NCBI RefSeq assembly: GCF_040675465.1
Contig: NZ_JBFAPA010000001.1
Span: 1,302,001 to 1,366,000 of the forward strand
DNA length: 64,000 bases
Origin: Kibdelosporangium sp040675465
Lineage (GTDB): Bacteria > Actinomycetota > Actinomycetes > Mycobacteriales > Pseudonocardiaceae
Direction: 5' to 3'
The position numbers were made by a program, and so were the translations under genes. The notes under the pieces were generated by a model. It was not told the origin of the DNA and searched no databases. It saw only the letters and a list, made by a program, of their open reading frames with translations. Positions 17,893-26,253 of this stretch are shown here, piece after piece; positions within the stretch are counted from its first letter, which is position 1; the number at the start of each line of letters is the position of its first letter.

Positions 17893-18495
17893 ATGACGTC
17901 GTACATGGCTCTGCCGGGACCGGAGCGGGACCCGCGTGCGGACTTCCAGCGCTCGCTGACCGCCGTTCTCGATCTGCTCGGCATCACCGCCCCGCCATCG
18001 GCGGACTTCCGTGCGCAGCGGTTGCTGGTCAAGGAGGCGCTGCGCGACCGGACGGACCTCCCTGAGGCGTTCTTCGCCCCGTTGCTCAGGGCGGCGGTGG
18101 ACGACCCGGACCCGAGCTTCGACCGGTGGTTCGTCGACCCGGCGCGCCTCGCGTTCGGCCGGGCGCGTGTGATGGAAGCGCTGCTGCACTACCTCGTCCA
18201 CGGCACCGACAGCGAACGCGCCGGCGCCGCCCGCGCCTGGTACTGGGTCACCCGCTTGCGCCGCGGGGACGACCTGGAACCCTTCCGCCCCTTCGCTTCC
18301 CGCTGGCTCGAGGCCGCGCTCCATCAGTTCGTCACCAACGAGGACCTGGAAGTCCGCCGTTGCCTGCTCGCCGACCTCCCACTGAACCCCCGCTACTACC
18401 GCGAAAACCTGCACGAGCAAGTGCACCAGGCGGTCCACATCGCCCGCACTCACCCCGATCCGTACCTACGCAACCGTGTCGAGCACCAGGTGTAG
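17893..18495 (+). CDS. Helical-repeat hypothetical protein
   Basis: A 200-residue cytoplasmic protein I do not recognise. It is mostly helical, with HEAT-like pieces (FRPFASRWLEAALHQFVTNEDLEVRRCLLADLPLNP) and conserved-looking Trp/Arg positions. The start at 17893 has GGAGG at 17882-17886. Its stop codon touches the stop of the convergent macro-domain gene, with no room for a terminator. Similar proteins are often annotated as hypothetical in Pseudonocardiales, but this is recollection and not a search. Confidence 0.65.
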   Translation: MTSYMALPGPERDPRADFQRSLTAVLDLLGITAPPSADFRAQRLLVKEALRDRTDLPEAFFAPLLRAAVDDPDPSFDRWFVDPARLAFGRARVMEALLHYLVHGTDSERAGAARAWYWVTRLRRGDDLEPFRPFASRWLEAALHQFVTNEDLEVRRCLLADLPLNPRYYRENLHEQVHQAVHIARTHPDPYLRNRVEHQV

Positions 18496-18996
18496 TCAGG
18501 CGAGTTCGGCGGAGAGCAACTCGTAGGTCTCTTCGTCGAACGCGACGAACCGCACGCGTTCAACCTTTGTCGGCGTTTCGCGCACGGTGCGCACCGCGAT
18601 GCGGGCCGCCTGCTTCGCCGGAAACCCATACACCCCAGTGGCTATCGCCGGGAACGCAACGCTCCGCGCCCCGATCTCGTCGGCCACCGCAAGACACCGC
18701 CGGTAGCAGGAGGCCAGAATCTCCGCCTCGCCATACGCGCCGCCGTCCCACACCGGCCCGACCGTGTGGATGACGTGTTTCACCGGTGGGTCCAGGTCGA
18801 ACGCTGGCGTCACCTTCGCGTCGCCGGGCCCACAGGGCGCGATGGCGCCACCGGCTTCCGCCAGCCTCGGCCCCGCCGCCCGATGCACCGCCCCGTCAAC
18901 GCCTCCGCCGCCCAGCAACGACTCGTTCGCCGCCGTGACGATGGCGTCGACATCCTCACCGGTGATGTCCCCGAGAACGACTTCAAGCGTGGCCAT
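18496..18996 (-). CDS. Macro-domain protein (ADP-ribosyl/O-acetyl-ADP-ribose hydrolase)
   Basis: A 166-residue stand-alone macro domain. ADP-ribose-binding motifs are GDITGEDVDAIVTAANESLLGGGGVDGAVHRAAG (residues 8-40) and the late VAFPAIATGVYGFP loop. This is the MacroD/YmdB-like layout, including the Asn of AANE and the Gly-rich GGGGVDGA loop, so de-ADP-ribosylation or O-acetyl-ADP-ribose deacetylation is expected. ATG 18996 was chosen over an in-frame ATG 27 bases upstream because the domain begins right after it. Confidence 0.88.
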   Translation of the reverse strand: MATLEVVLGDITGEDVDAIVTAANESLLGGGGVDGAVHRAAGPRLAEAGGAIAPCGPGDAKVTPAFDLDPPVKHVIHTVGPVWDGGAYGEAEILASCYRRCLAVADEIGARSVAFPAIATGVYGFPAKQAARIAVRTVRETPTKVERVRFVAFDEETYELLSAELA

Positions 18997-19222
18997 TGCC
19001 CGATCATCCCTGCGGCGGCCCATGTCCGGGGCACGTTTCGCGGCAGGCGAACCGGGTGTGAGAAATCCGCGCCGCCGGACGGCGGTTCCTGGCTAGGATT
19101 CCGGTTCTTGGGGGTGTCGTATGACTGTCGGTGGGTTGCCAAGCGCTGAGATGTCGATTGCCGAGGCGCGCAAGGCGTTGTGGGTGATGGTCGGGTTCCT
19201 CGCCCCGTACCGCAGCGACCGA

Positions 19223-19702
19223 ATGAGACGCCTCCTCCTCGGCCTTGCCGCGGCCCTCGCACTGACCGCGTGTTCGCACCAGCCCGACACCCCAGCGTCG
19301 CCTGTCCACTATTCGCAGCCTTCCACGGACAAACAGGCGATCGCCGAGGAGTTCCCCAACCTCAAGGGGATCAAGGACGTCTACTGGATCGAGGGCAACA
19401 ACAGCGATCCCAGCCCGAGAGCGGCCCCAGGCCCCTCCACGTTCTATCTCGAATCCATGATCTACCTCGACGAAACCGGCACCGAGGAAATCACTGCCTT
19501 CCCCTACATCTGGGACCACCCCGCCCCCACCTGGACCCAGAAAACCCACCCCACCCTCACCCCCAAAATCGAGAACCCCACCACCTGGCTGCACTCCCCA
19601 ACCTTCGACACCAACTACGCATCCAAAAACAACCACTACCACGGCACCTTCTACCTCAACCCCGACAAGACCATCATCTACTACACCGGCACCACATTCT
19701 GA
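19223..19702 (+). CDS. Putative lipoprotein, unknown function
   Basis: A 159-residue protein whose signal peptide ends in the lipobox LALTAC (Cys17). The mature part is Tyr/Thr/Pro-rich and beta-like (TFYLESMIYLDETGTEEI). No family recognised. The start is ambiguous: an in-frame ATG at 19121 would add 34 residues before the Met-Arg-Arg that opens a normal signal peptide, but that would bury the signal peptide. A TAGGAT hexamer at 19094-19099 could be the promoter -10. Confidence 0.55.
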   Translation: MRRLLLGLAAALALTACSHQPDTPASPVHYSQPSTDKQAIAEEFPNLKGIKDVYWIEGNNSDPSPRAAPGPSTFYLESMIYLDETGTEEITAFPYIWDHPAPTWTQKTHPTLTPKIENPTTWLHSPTFDTNYASKNNHYHGTFYLNPDKTIIYYTGTTF

Positions 19703-19872
19703 GGGACGTGCGATTTCCACTACGACGTCGTGGACCTCGACTTGTACTGGCACATATGCGGCCAGTTGTTGCGGGGTGTGAGAGGTTTGCCTGCCGGAAC
19801 CGCGATCAGCGGAATCTCCATCGAATGATTGCGCGACGGGAGTGCGGAGACCTCCAGTAGTCCGATCGGAGG

Positions 19873-20871
19873 CTATTGCTGGCGGGCGCGCGAAGGGGCG
19901 ACTCGGTCGGGTTCGTTGGGTTGTTTGGGGTAGACGGGTGGCCAGGGGGCGTCCATGAGGCCGGCGGCCATGTCGGCTTCGTGCAGGGCGAGCAGCGGGG
20001 CGAGGGACTGCGGGGTGTCGTTGATGGTGGACCAGGGGTCGCCGTCGGTGGCGAGTCGTGCAGGGACGGTCGCGATGGTGAGGGTTTTGGGGTCGACGGA
20101 GGAAAGAGCGTCCCAGTGCAGGGGTGTTGAGACTTGGGCGTTTTTGTTGTCGCCGCGGACCGACCAGGCGCCGAAGACCGTTTTGTGTGGGGCGTTCTGG
20201 TTGTAGTCGACGAAGATCCGGGCCCCGCGTTCTTCCTTCCACCAGGCCGCCGTGATGAGGTCGGGGCGGCGGCGTTCCAGTTCGCGGGCGACCGCCACCG
20301 CGGCGAAGCGGACTTGGTAGGAGTCCCACTGCGATTCCAGGCGCATGTAGACATGCAGGCCGCGTTTGCCGGTGGTCTTCACGAACGCGGTTAGACCTAG
20401 CTCGGTCAGAAGGGCCCGAAGTTCATGAGCGGCGAGCACGGCCTCGGCGAAACCCGTGCCCGGCTGCGGATCGAGGTCCAGGCGAAGTTCGTCCGCGAAG
20501 GCGGGCGCGGCCGCGAGGTACGGCCACACGTGAAAGCCGAGACACGCGAGGTTGACGGCCCAGGCGACGTGCGCGAGATCGGCGATGACCAGCGCCTCGG
20601 ACGGCGTCCCGTTGACGGTCTCCACGGTGGTGGTCGACAGCCAGGGCGGCACCGTGGCGGGCACGCGCTTCTGGAAGAACGAAGGGCCGCCCGCGCCCTG
20701 CGGATACCGCTGCATCAGCACCGGCCGCCCACCCATCGTCCGCATCAACGGCTCCGAGACGGCCTGGTAGTACTGGATCAGATCGAGCTTGGTCTCGCCG
20801 CGTCCCGCGAAGAACACCTTGGACGGGCTGCTGATGGCCACCTCAACGTCTCCTACCAGCATGAACGGCAC
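19873..20871 (-). CDS. LigD-type DNA polymerase/primase domain protein
   Basis: The protein has 332 residues and is a stand-alone PolDom of the archaeo-eukaryotic primase superfamily. The metal-binding motif is LRLDLDPQPG (DxD), and KTTGKRGLHVYMRL is the usual second motif. In mycobacterial LigD this domain fills gaps with ribonucleotides during non-homologous end joining. No Ku, ligase or nuclease gene is nearby, so partners must be elsewhere or it works alone. The start may be GTG 20871 or ATG 20862; neither has a clear ribosome site. Its start region faces the WYL regulator gene. Confidence 0.85.
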   Translation of the reverse strand: MPFMLVGDVEVAISSPSKVFFAGRGETKLDLIQYYQAVSEPLMRTMGGRPVLMQRYPQGAGGPSFFQKRVPATVPPWLSTTTVETVNGTPSEALVIADLAHVAWAVNLACLGFHVWPYLAAAPAFADELRLDLDPQPGTGFAEAVLAAHELRALLTELGLTAFVKTTGKRGLHVYMRLESQWDSYQVRFAAVAVARELERRRPDLITAAWWKEERGARIFVDYNQNAPHKTVFGAWSVRGDNKNAQVSTPLHWDALSSVDPKTLTIATVPARLATDGDPWSTINDTPQSLAPLLALHEADMAAGLMDAPWPPVYPKQPNEPDRVAPSRARQQ

Positions 20872-20881
20872 GCTACCCGGA

Positions 20882-20898
20882 CTGACAGCCGGTGTCAG
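20882..20898. promoter_or_regulatory. Candidate operator between LigD-Pol and WYL regulator genes
   Basis: CTGACAGCCGGTGTCAG forms a perfect 6-bp inverted repeat around a 5-base centre, in the 50-base gap between two divergent starts. It could bind the adjacent YafY-type regulator. A CAGAAT hexamer (20911 region) just before GTG 20922 may be a -10 for a leaderless mRNA. Confidence 0.45.
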
Positions 20899-20921
20899 GA
20901 TTCCGGGGCAGAATTAACCCC

Positions 20922-21884
20922 GTGCGTGCGAGCCGGTTGCTGTCCGTCCTTCTCCTGTTGCAGGCGAGGGGGCAGATGACTGCGCAGGAACTGGCCGATG
21001 AGCTGGAGGTCTCGGTAAGAACCATCTACCGGGATGTCGATTCGCTGAGCGCCGCCGGTGTTCCGGTGTACGCGGATCGGGGGCCTGCGGGCGGGTACCG
21101 CCTGCTGGATGGGTACAAGACGAAGCTCACCGGGTTGACGACGGCCGAGGCCGAGACGCTGTTCCTCGCGGGCATGCCGGACCAGGCCGCGGAGCTGGGG
21201 CTTGGGGAGGTATTGGCGGCGGCGAAGCTCAAGCTGCTGGCCGCCATGCCGCCCGAGCTGCGCGAGAAGGCCGAGGCCATCCGGGAACGGTTCCTGTTCG
21301 ACGCGCCCGGCTGGTTCAAGGAGCAGAAACCGCCGGAGCACCTGGTCACCACGGCGAGCGCGGTGTGGGAGCAGCGCAGGATCGCCGTGAAGTACCGCCG
21401 CTGGGGTAACTCCGAAGTGGACAGAGTCATCGAGCCCCTTGGCCTGGTGCTGAAGAACGGCACCTGGTACCTGATCGCGAACAGCAACGGCGAGGCCCGC
21501 ACCTACCGGGTCTCGCGGATCCTCAGCATCGAGCCGCGCGACCTGTTCGACCGCCCCGAGGACTTCGATCTGGCCCGCCACTGGGAGACCGCGTCCGAAC
21601 GCGTCCAGACCACGCTCTGGAAAGGCGAAGCCAAGGTGCGTCTCACCGAACGCGGCCTGAAACTGGCGTTCCTGCTCGGCCCGGTGGTCGGCCGGGCCCT
21701 GCAGGACACCGACCACCACCCCGACGAGGACGGCTGGACCACGGTCACCCTCCCCATCGAGACCAACATGCACGCCCTGCACGCGATCCTGCAGCTCGGC
21801 GCGGACGCGGAAGTCCTCGAACCGCCGGAACTCCGCCAGATGTTCACGCAGGCCGTCCAGGACCTCGCCCGGATCTACACCTAG
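20922..21884 (+). CDS. YafY/WYL-domain transcriptional regulator
   Basis: The protein has 320 residues. An N-terminal winged helix of the DeoR/HTH_11 type (MTAQELADELEVSVRTIYRDVDSLSAAGVPV) is followed by a WYL domain with the GTWYLIANS motif near residue 190 and a C-terminal WCX-like extension. WYL regulators sense nucleic-acid or other ligands and often control DNA damage or phage-related genes; a link to the divergent LigD-Pol gene is possible but unproven. The start was set at GTG 20922. The last two bases of its stop codon region are shared with convergent lysA. Confidence 0.82.
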   Translation: MRASRLLSVLLLLQARGQMTAQELADELEVSVRTIYRDVDSLSAAGVPVYADRGPAGGYRLLDGYKTKLTGLTTAEAETLFLAGMPDQAAELGLGEVLAAAKLKLLAAMPPELREKAEAIRERFLFDAPGWFKEQKPPEHLVTTASAVWEQRRIAVKYRRWGNSEVDRVIEPLGLVLKNGTWYLIANSNGEARTYRVSRILSIEPRDLFDRPEDFDLARHWETASERVQTTLWKGEAKVRLTERGLKLAFLLGPVVGRALQDTDHHPDEDGWTTVTLPIETNMHALHAILQLGADAEVLEPPELRQMFTQAVQDLARIYT

Positions 21885-23197
21885 CCGACGTCCCGCGCCG
21901 CCAGGTCCTCCTCGGTCTCCCGCCGCACCAACGGACGCGCGATCCCGTCCCGCACCCCGACAATGGGCGGCCGGCACACCTGGTTGTAGTTCGACGCCAA
22001 CGAATGGTGGTACGCCCCGGTCACCGGCACCGCGAGCAAATCCCCCGCATGAACATCACCGGGCAAGCCGACATCCGAAGCGATCACATCGCCCGCCTCA
22101 CAATGCCTCCCGACAACGGTGACTGTCCGAAGTGGAGCGCATGAGGACCGGCCCGCCAGCCGGACGCAGTACTTGGCCCCGTAAAGAGCCACCCGCATGT
22201 TGTCGCTCATCCCGCCGTCGACGGCGACGAAAGACCCCTTCACCGCAACGACACGATACAGCGTGACCCCGGCTGGACCGGCAAGAGACCGCCCAGGCTC
22301 AACAGTCAACCGCGGCACCGCAAGACCCAGCAGAGAAGCAGTGTAGGAAACGGCAACCCGAACCCGCTGCGCATACCCAACGAGGTCAAACCCAGGCTCA
22401 CCAGTCAGATACGGCACGGCATACCCACCACCGAGGTCCAACTCCCGCAACACCACACCAAAGCGATCCCGGACGGCACCCAGCAACGAGACCATCCGCC
22501 GAGCAGTCTCCTCGTAAGCGGCCACAGTGGACACCTGCGAGCCGATGTGACAGTGCACCCCCGCGAGCCGCAGACTCGGCTGAGCCAACACCGCCGAGAC
22601 CGCGTCCATGGCTGTAGACAACGGAAAACCGAACTTCTGCGAGTCAACCCCCGTGGTGATCGCCTTGTGGGTATGGGCATCCACGCCCGGGGTCACCCGG
22701 ATCAACACCCGCTGCGGATATCGTGCCAAAGTACCCAGTTCCGCGATCTCGTCCAGCGAGTCGACGACGATCCGGTCGACCCCGTACGCCAACGCCGCCT
22801 TGAGGTCCTCGGGCGTCTTGACGTTGCCGTGCATCAGGATCCGCGAGGCCGGGAAGCCGACGGCGCGCGCGACCGCCAGCTCACCCGCCGAGCACACATC
22901 CAGCGACAGGCCCTCCTCCATGACCCAACGCAGAACAGCGCGGCACAGCAGGGACTTCCCCGCGTAAGCGACTTCCATCTCGGGTAGAGCGGCCCGGAAG
23001 TCCCGGCACCGCAACCGGAACGCGTCCTCAGCCAGAACGTACGCCGGAGTGCCGAACTGGGCCGCGAGGGAAACGGCTGGGACGCCCGCGAAAACGAGGC
23101 CGTCCTGGCCAAGGGTGGTACCAAGCGGCCAGATGTCCGGCTCCAGCCTGGTATGCAGGCATCTGCCCATGGTCGGCAGCACGTCGGCGAGCGTCAC
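21881..23197 (-). CDS. lysA: Diaminopimelate decarboxylase LysA
   Basis: The protein has 438 residues. PLP attaches at the Lys of VAYAGKSLL. Other fold type III motifs are SAGELAVARAVGFP, HCHIGSQ, LDLGGGYAVPY, and VEPGRSLAGPAG; the second substrate Cys is in GRHCEAGDVI. It converts meso-diaminopimelate to lysine. GTG 23197 has a strong AGGAGG five bases before it. In many actinobacteria lysA is next to argS or hom; here it stands alone, so it could be a second copy or a specialised decarboxylase. Codons at 22,100-22,600 use many A-ending triplets compared with neighbours. Confidence 0.88.
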   Translation of the reverse strand: MTLADVLPTMGRCLHTRLEPDIWPLGTTLGQDGLVFAGVPAVSLAAQFGTPAYVLAEDAFRLRCRDFRAALPEMEVAYAGKSLLCRAVLRWVMEEGLSLDVCSAGELAVARAVGFPASRILMHGNVKTPEDLKAALAYGVDRIVVDSLDEIAELGTLARYPQRVLIRVTPGVDAHTHKAITTGVDSQKFGFPLSTAMDAVSAVLAQPSLRLAGVHCHIGSQVSTVAAYEETARRMVSLLGAVRDRFGVVLRELDLGGGYAVPYLTGEPGFDLVGYAQRVRVAVSYTASLLGLAVPRLTVEPGRSLAGPAGVTLYRVVAVKGSFVAVDGGMSDNMRVALYGAKYCVRLAGRSSCAPLRTVTVVGRHCEAGDVIASDVGLPGDVHAGDLLAVPVTGAYHHSLASNYNQVCRPPIVGVRDGIARPLVRRETEEDLAARDVG

Positions 23198-23329
23198 CGT
23201 GTCCTCCTGTGGTGGTCCTGCCCCCACCACAGCGCCAAATCCGGGCCCGAGTGCCCAATGAGGACACGGGATTGACGACCAACCCAGTGTTGTTAGCGCT
23301 GTCTTGACGGTTGCGTGGTGCCGGCCACA

Positions 23330-23947
23330 TCAAAACGCCTGAGCGAGTTCCCGGGCTCGCTCATGCGCCAGCTTGCGGTCCGCGTCCGCCGTCGTGGTCA
23401 CGAGATCAGGCCGGAATGCCACGCTGACGATGTCCGAGATCCCGGCCCACTGCAGCCAGTTCTCGAAGTACGGCTGCTGGAAGTCGGCGCCGAACGACGG
23501 CGGTAACCCAGGCCCGTAAACCGCGCTGGTGTAGACCACGGCGGCCTTGCGGCCCTGCAAAAGCCCCGTGTAGCCGTGTTCGGGCGAGAACGAGAACACC
23601 ATGCCCGGCTGGCTGATCACGTCGATCAGCTGCTTGAGCACGTACGGCACGCCCGAGTTCCACATCGGCACGCTGAACAGGTACTTGTCGAACGACGCGA
23701 ACCGCTCGAACGTCCGCACCGCCGCGTGCCAGTCGTCACCGGCAGGCTCTTGACCTGCGAAGACAGCCATCTTGGCGGCGACCGCGGACGGCCCGAACGC
23801 GGGCAGCGTGCCGTCCCACAGGTCGAACTCCTCGACGGTGTCGGCCGGATGCGTCTCCCGGTAGACGTCGAGGAACGTGCGGGCGATCGCGAGCGACTCG
23901 GACGCCTCACCACGCGGCGAGGCGGACACGTGCAGAACCCTGGCCAT
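23330..23947 (-). CDS. azoR: FMN-dependent NADH-azoreductase-like quinone reductase
   Basis: The protein has 205 residues in a flavodoxin-like fold. The FMN phosphate loop is SASPRGEASESLAIA, and PMWNSGVPYVLKQLID contacts the isoalloxazine, as in AzoR. It reduces quinones, azo dyes or other electrophiles with NAD(P)H. GGAG precedes the ATG. It lies downstream of a TetR gene on the same strand, separated by 45 bases that hold an operator-like inverted repeat, so induction by an electrophile through that regulator is likely. Confidence 0.85.
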   Translation of the reverse strand: MARVLHVSASPRGEASESLAIARTFLDVYRETHPADTVEEFDLWDGTLPAFGPSAVAAKMAVFAGQEPAGDDWHAAVRTFERFASFDKYLFSVPMWNSGVPYVLKQLIDVISQPGMVFSFSPEHGYTGLLQGRKAAVVYTSAVYGPGLPPSFGADFQQPYFENWLQWAGISDIVSVAFRPDLVTTTADADRKLAHERARELAQAF

Positions 23948-23962
23948 GATTCTCCTTCAAAT

Positions 23963-24002
23963 CGGACTGCGGTCCGTTTGAAGGTTAGCGGACTACGGTC
24001 CG
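23963..24002. promoter_or_regulatory. Two operator-like inverted repeats before azoR
   Basis: CGGACTGCGGTCCG (23963-23976) and CGGACTACGGTCCG (23989-24002) are near-identical 14-base sites with 5-bp arms. The first is embedded in a longer interrupted palindrome (CTTCAAA ... TTTGAAG). The second overlaps the stop of the TetR gene. A third site with the same arms lies before the TetR start. Confidence 0.72.
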
Positions 24003-24598
24003 GTTGTCACCCCGCTGAGCACCAGCCGGGCGAGCGAGACCGCGCCCGCCGTCGCGCGCGCCGCGGAATAGTCCAGTGAGCTGCGCAGATCCGCGCCGAG
24101 TGTGGCGAGGATCGCGTGCGCCAGGTAGTCGGCGTCCAGGTCCGGCCGGGCCTTCGCGAGCAGCACGGTCACGTGCCGGTGCCACAGCTGGTACGCGCCG
24201 ATCCGGTACCGGGCGCCCGGGCTCGCGGTCTCGGACAACCGGACCAGGTCCAGGCTCTCCTCGAGGAAAGCCGCGTACGCGGTCACGAACGCGATCAGCC
24301 GCTCGCCTGGCGGGGCACCCGGGCCGAGCGGCGGCGGGCCGGACAACATGCCCTCCTGCAGCACCGACTCGCGGTCCCCGAGCAGGGCCGCGGCCAGGCC
24401 GGACTTGTCGCCGAACCGCCGGAACAGCGTGCCCTTGCCGACCCCGGCGGCCGCCGCGACCTGGTCCATCGACACGTTCGCCACGCCGTTCTCGGCGAAC
24501 AGGCGCGCTGCCGCGTCCAGGATCTTGCCGCGGTTGCGCGCCGCGTCCGCGCGTTCCCTGGGAGGCGAGCTCCCGATGTTCAGCAGTTCGTCAGCCAC
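23993..24598 (-). CDS. TetR family regulator (probable azoR regulator)
   Basis: The protein has 201 residues. The N-terminal helix-turn-helix reads ILDAAARLFAENGVANVSMDQVAAAAGVGKGTLFRRFGDKSGL; the ligand domain shows no recognisable motif. GTG 24598 was chosen because the DNA-binding domain starts about 20 residues later. Identical-arm inverted repeats lie just before its own start and before azoR, so it probably represses itself and azoR and is released by a toxic small molecule. Confidence 0.82.
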   Translation of the reverse strand: MADELLNIGSSPPRERADAARNRGKILDAAARLFAENGVANVSMDQVAAAAGVGKGTLFRRFGDKSGLAAALLGDRESVLQEGMLSGPPPLGPGAPPGERLIAFVTAYAAFLEESLDLVRLSETASPGARYRIGAYQLWHRHVTVLLAKARPDLDADYLAHAILATLGADLRSSLDYSAARATAGAVSLARLVLSGVTTGP

Positions 24599-24603
24599 GA
24601 ACA

Positions 24604-24615
24604 GGACTGTAGTCC
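24604..24615. promoter_or_regulatory. Operator-like repeat before the TetR gene
   Basis: GGACTGTAGTCC shares the GGACT/AGTCC-type arms of the two sites before azoR. It lies five bases upstream of the TetR start and three bases before the end of the SRPBCC gene, so bound protein would block initiation. Confidence 0.65.
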
Positions 24616-24618
24616 GAA

Positions 24619-25047
24619 TCAGTTCCCGCTGGTGTAGGAGACCAGGTGGTTGACCATGTTCTCGGTGATCTTCTGCAGTGCCCGCCGGTAGAGCCAGCCC
24701 ATTCCGGGCACCTTCGCGCGGAACGTGGTGTGCCAGCGGATGTCCGTGCCGCCGTCGACCGGGGTCAGGTCGATGTTGGCCCGGTAGTCCCGCAGTGCCA
24801 GGCCGCTGAGCAGCTCGTAGCTGAACCGCTTGTCCGGCACCAGCTCGGCGACCCGCTCGCGCATCTTGTACTTGCCGGTGTGGAAGTTCCGGATCGCGCC
24901 GACACTCTCCGGTTCGGGCGTGCCGGCCTTTTCCAGGACGAACCTGTCCAGTGGCCCCCAGGTCGGCCAGGTCGAACCGTCCCTCAGCAACGCGTAGATG
25001 GTCGCCGGGTCGGCGGTGGAGTGGCCGCGTGCGTCGATCTTCTGCAT
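24619..25047 (-). CDS. SRPBCC (START-like) family protein
   Basis: A 142-residue single domain with the Bet v1/START-like cavity pattern: opening IDARGHSTADPATIYALLRDGSTWPTW, central GAIRNFHTGKYKMRERVAEL and closing helix MGWLYRRALQKITENMVNHL. Such proteins bind hydrophobic small molecules or act in polyketide or stress chemistry. ATG 25047 follows GGAGG. It is divergent from a TetR gene, with tandem operators in the gap, and is followed by the azoR regulator on the same strand. Confidence 0.78.
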   Translation of the reverse strand: MQKIDARGHSTADPATIYALLRDGSTWPTWGPLDRFVLEKAGTPEPESVGAIRNFHTGKYKMRERVAELVPDKRFSYELLSGLALRDYRANIDLTPVDGGTDIRWHTTFRAKVPGMGWLYRRALQKITENMVNHLVSYTSGN

Positions 25048-25061
25048 CCCTGCCTCCTTCG

Positions 25062-25093
25062 TGTACCAGATGGTACATGTACCATGTGGTTCA
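25062..25093. promoter_or_regulatory. Two tandem 16-base operators between SRPBCC and TetR genes
   Basis: TGTACCAGATGGTACA (25062-25077) and TGTACCATGTGGTTCA (25078-25093) abut without a gap. Each has 7-base arms around a 2-base centre; together they also create a perfect 14-bp palindrome TGGTACATGTACCA. The second site ends one base before the GTG of the TetR gene. Confidence 0.78.
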
Positions 25094-25672
25094 GTGAGCG
25101 AGAAACAACGGCTGCTCGAAGCGGCTGTCGACTACGTGGCCGACCAGGGCATCGGCGAGAAGAGCCTGCGCCAGCTGGCGGCCGCGCTCGGCACCAGCCA
25201 CCGGATGCTGATCTACCACTTCGGGTCCAAGGAAGGCCTGCTCGTCGAGATCATCAAGACCGTCGAGGCGCGTCAGCTAGCAGTGCTAGCCGATCTGGCG
25301 GAGGTAGAAGGCGAGTCGCCCGGCGACGCCGCTCGCAGGTTCTGGCAGCGGATCGCGAACCCCGCGCTCTGGCCGAACGAGCGGCTGTTCTTCGAGGTCT
25401 ACGGCCAGGCCCTGCAAGGCCGCCCGGGTACGACTCACCTGCTGGACGACGTGATCCACTCCTGGGTCCGGCCTTTGACCGAAATGATTGCTGCGCAAGG
25501 GTTTCCCGCGGAACAGGCGCAGAACCTGGCTCGGTTGGGGCTTGCGACGAGCCGAGGTCTTCTGCTCGACCTGCTCGCCACCGGCGACCGGGCCGGGGTG
25601 GACGCGGCGATGGAACAGTTCATCACCATGTACGAGGCTCAGCTGCCCGGCCGCGCCACACCGCTCTCGTAG
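25094..25672 (+). CDS. TetR/AcrR family regulator
   Basis: The protein has 192 residues. The DNA-binding part is LLEAAVDYVADQGIGEKSLRQLAAALGTSHRMLIYHFGSKEGL. The C-terminal part contains a long helix bundle resembling TetR_C domains. GTG 25094 starts directly after two tandem operators and has no ribosome site, so its message may be leaderless and self-repressed. The same sites would also control the divergent SRPBCC gene. Its last 34 bases overlap the convergent response-regulator gene. Confidence 0.82.
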   Translation: MSEKQRLLEAAVDYVADQGIGEKSLRQLAAALGTSHRMLIYHFGSKEGLLVEIIKTVEARQLAVLADLAEVEGESPGDAARRFWQRIANPALWPNERLFFEVYGQALQGRPGTTHLLDDVIHSWVRPLTEMIAAQGFPAEQAQNLARLGLATSRGLLLDLLATGDRAGVDAAMEQFITMYEAQLPGRATPLS

Positions 25673-26253
25673 GCCAGATACACCGCCTGCGCCCGGTCTC
25701 GCGCGCCGATCTTGGTGAACAGCCGCGAGACATAGGTTTTCACGGTCGAGTGGGTGAGCCGGAGGTCCGAGGCGATCTCGGTGTTGGTCCGGCCACGGGC
25801 GACCAGTCGCAGCAACGCGGTGTCCTGTTCGGACAGTTCCGGCAGTGAACCGGTCGGGATGCCAACGGTGTCCAGCAGCCGCCGGGTGATCGACGGTGAC
25901 AGGACCGCCTGACCCGACGCCACGTCCCGGATCGCCTCGACGACCCGCTCCGGCGGCGCGTCCTTGACCAGGAACCCCCTGGCGCCGGCCCGAAGCGCGG
26001 CGTGCAGGTTCTCGTCGTGGTCGAACGTGGTCAGGATCAGCACGGGCTGAGAGATCCGGCGGGCCGCCTCGATCCCGTCCACGCCCGGCATCTGGATGTC
26101 GAGCAGGATCACATCCGCTTGGGGCGCAAGGGCGATCGCAGCCGATCCGTCCGCGGCCTCGCCCACCACGGTCATGTCCGGCTCGGTCTCCACGACCATG
26201 CGCAACCCGGCGCGGACAATCGGGGCGTCATCGCAGATCAGCACCGAGATCAT
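25639..26253 (-). CDS. NarL/LuxR-type response regulator
   Basis: The protein has 204 residues. The receiver domain has the acidic pair ICDDAP, phosphoacceptor Asp52 in VILLDIQMPG, Thr in LILTTFD and Lys in LVKDAPP. The C-terminal LuxR helix-turn-helix is LSEQDTALLRLVARGRTNTEIASDLRLTHSTVKTYVSRLF. It overlaps the upstream kinase gene by four bases and is its obvious partner. The target genes are unknown; neighbouring genes give no clear hint. Confidence 0.9.
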   Translation of the reverse strand: MISVLICDDAPIVRAGLRMVVETEPDMTVVGEAADGSAAIALAPQADVILLDIQMPGVDGIEAARRISQPVLILTTFDHDENLHAALRAGARGFLVKDAPPERVVEAIRDVASGQAVLSPSITRRLLDTVGIPTGSLPELSEQDTALLRLVARGRTNTEIASDLRLTHSTVKTYVSRLFTKIGARDRAQAVYLAYESGVARPGS

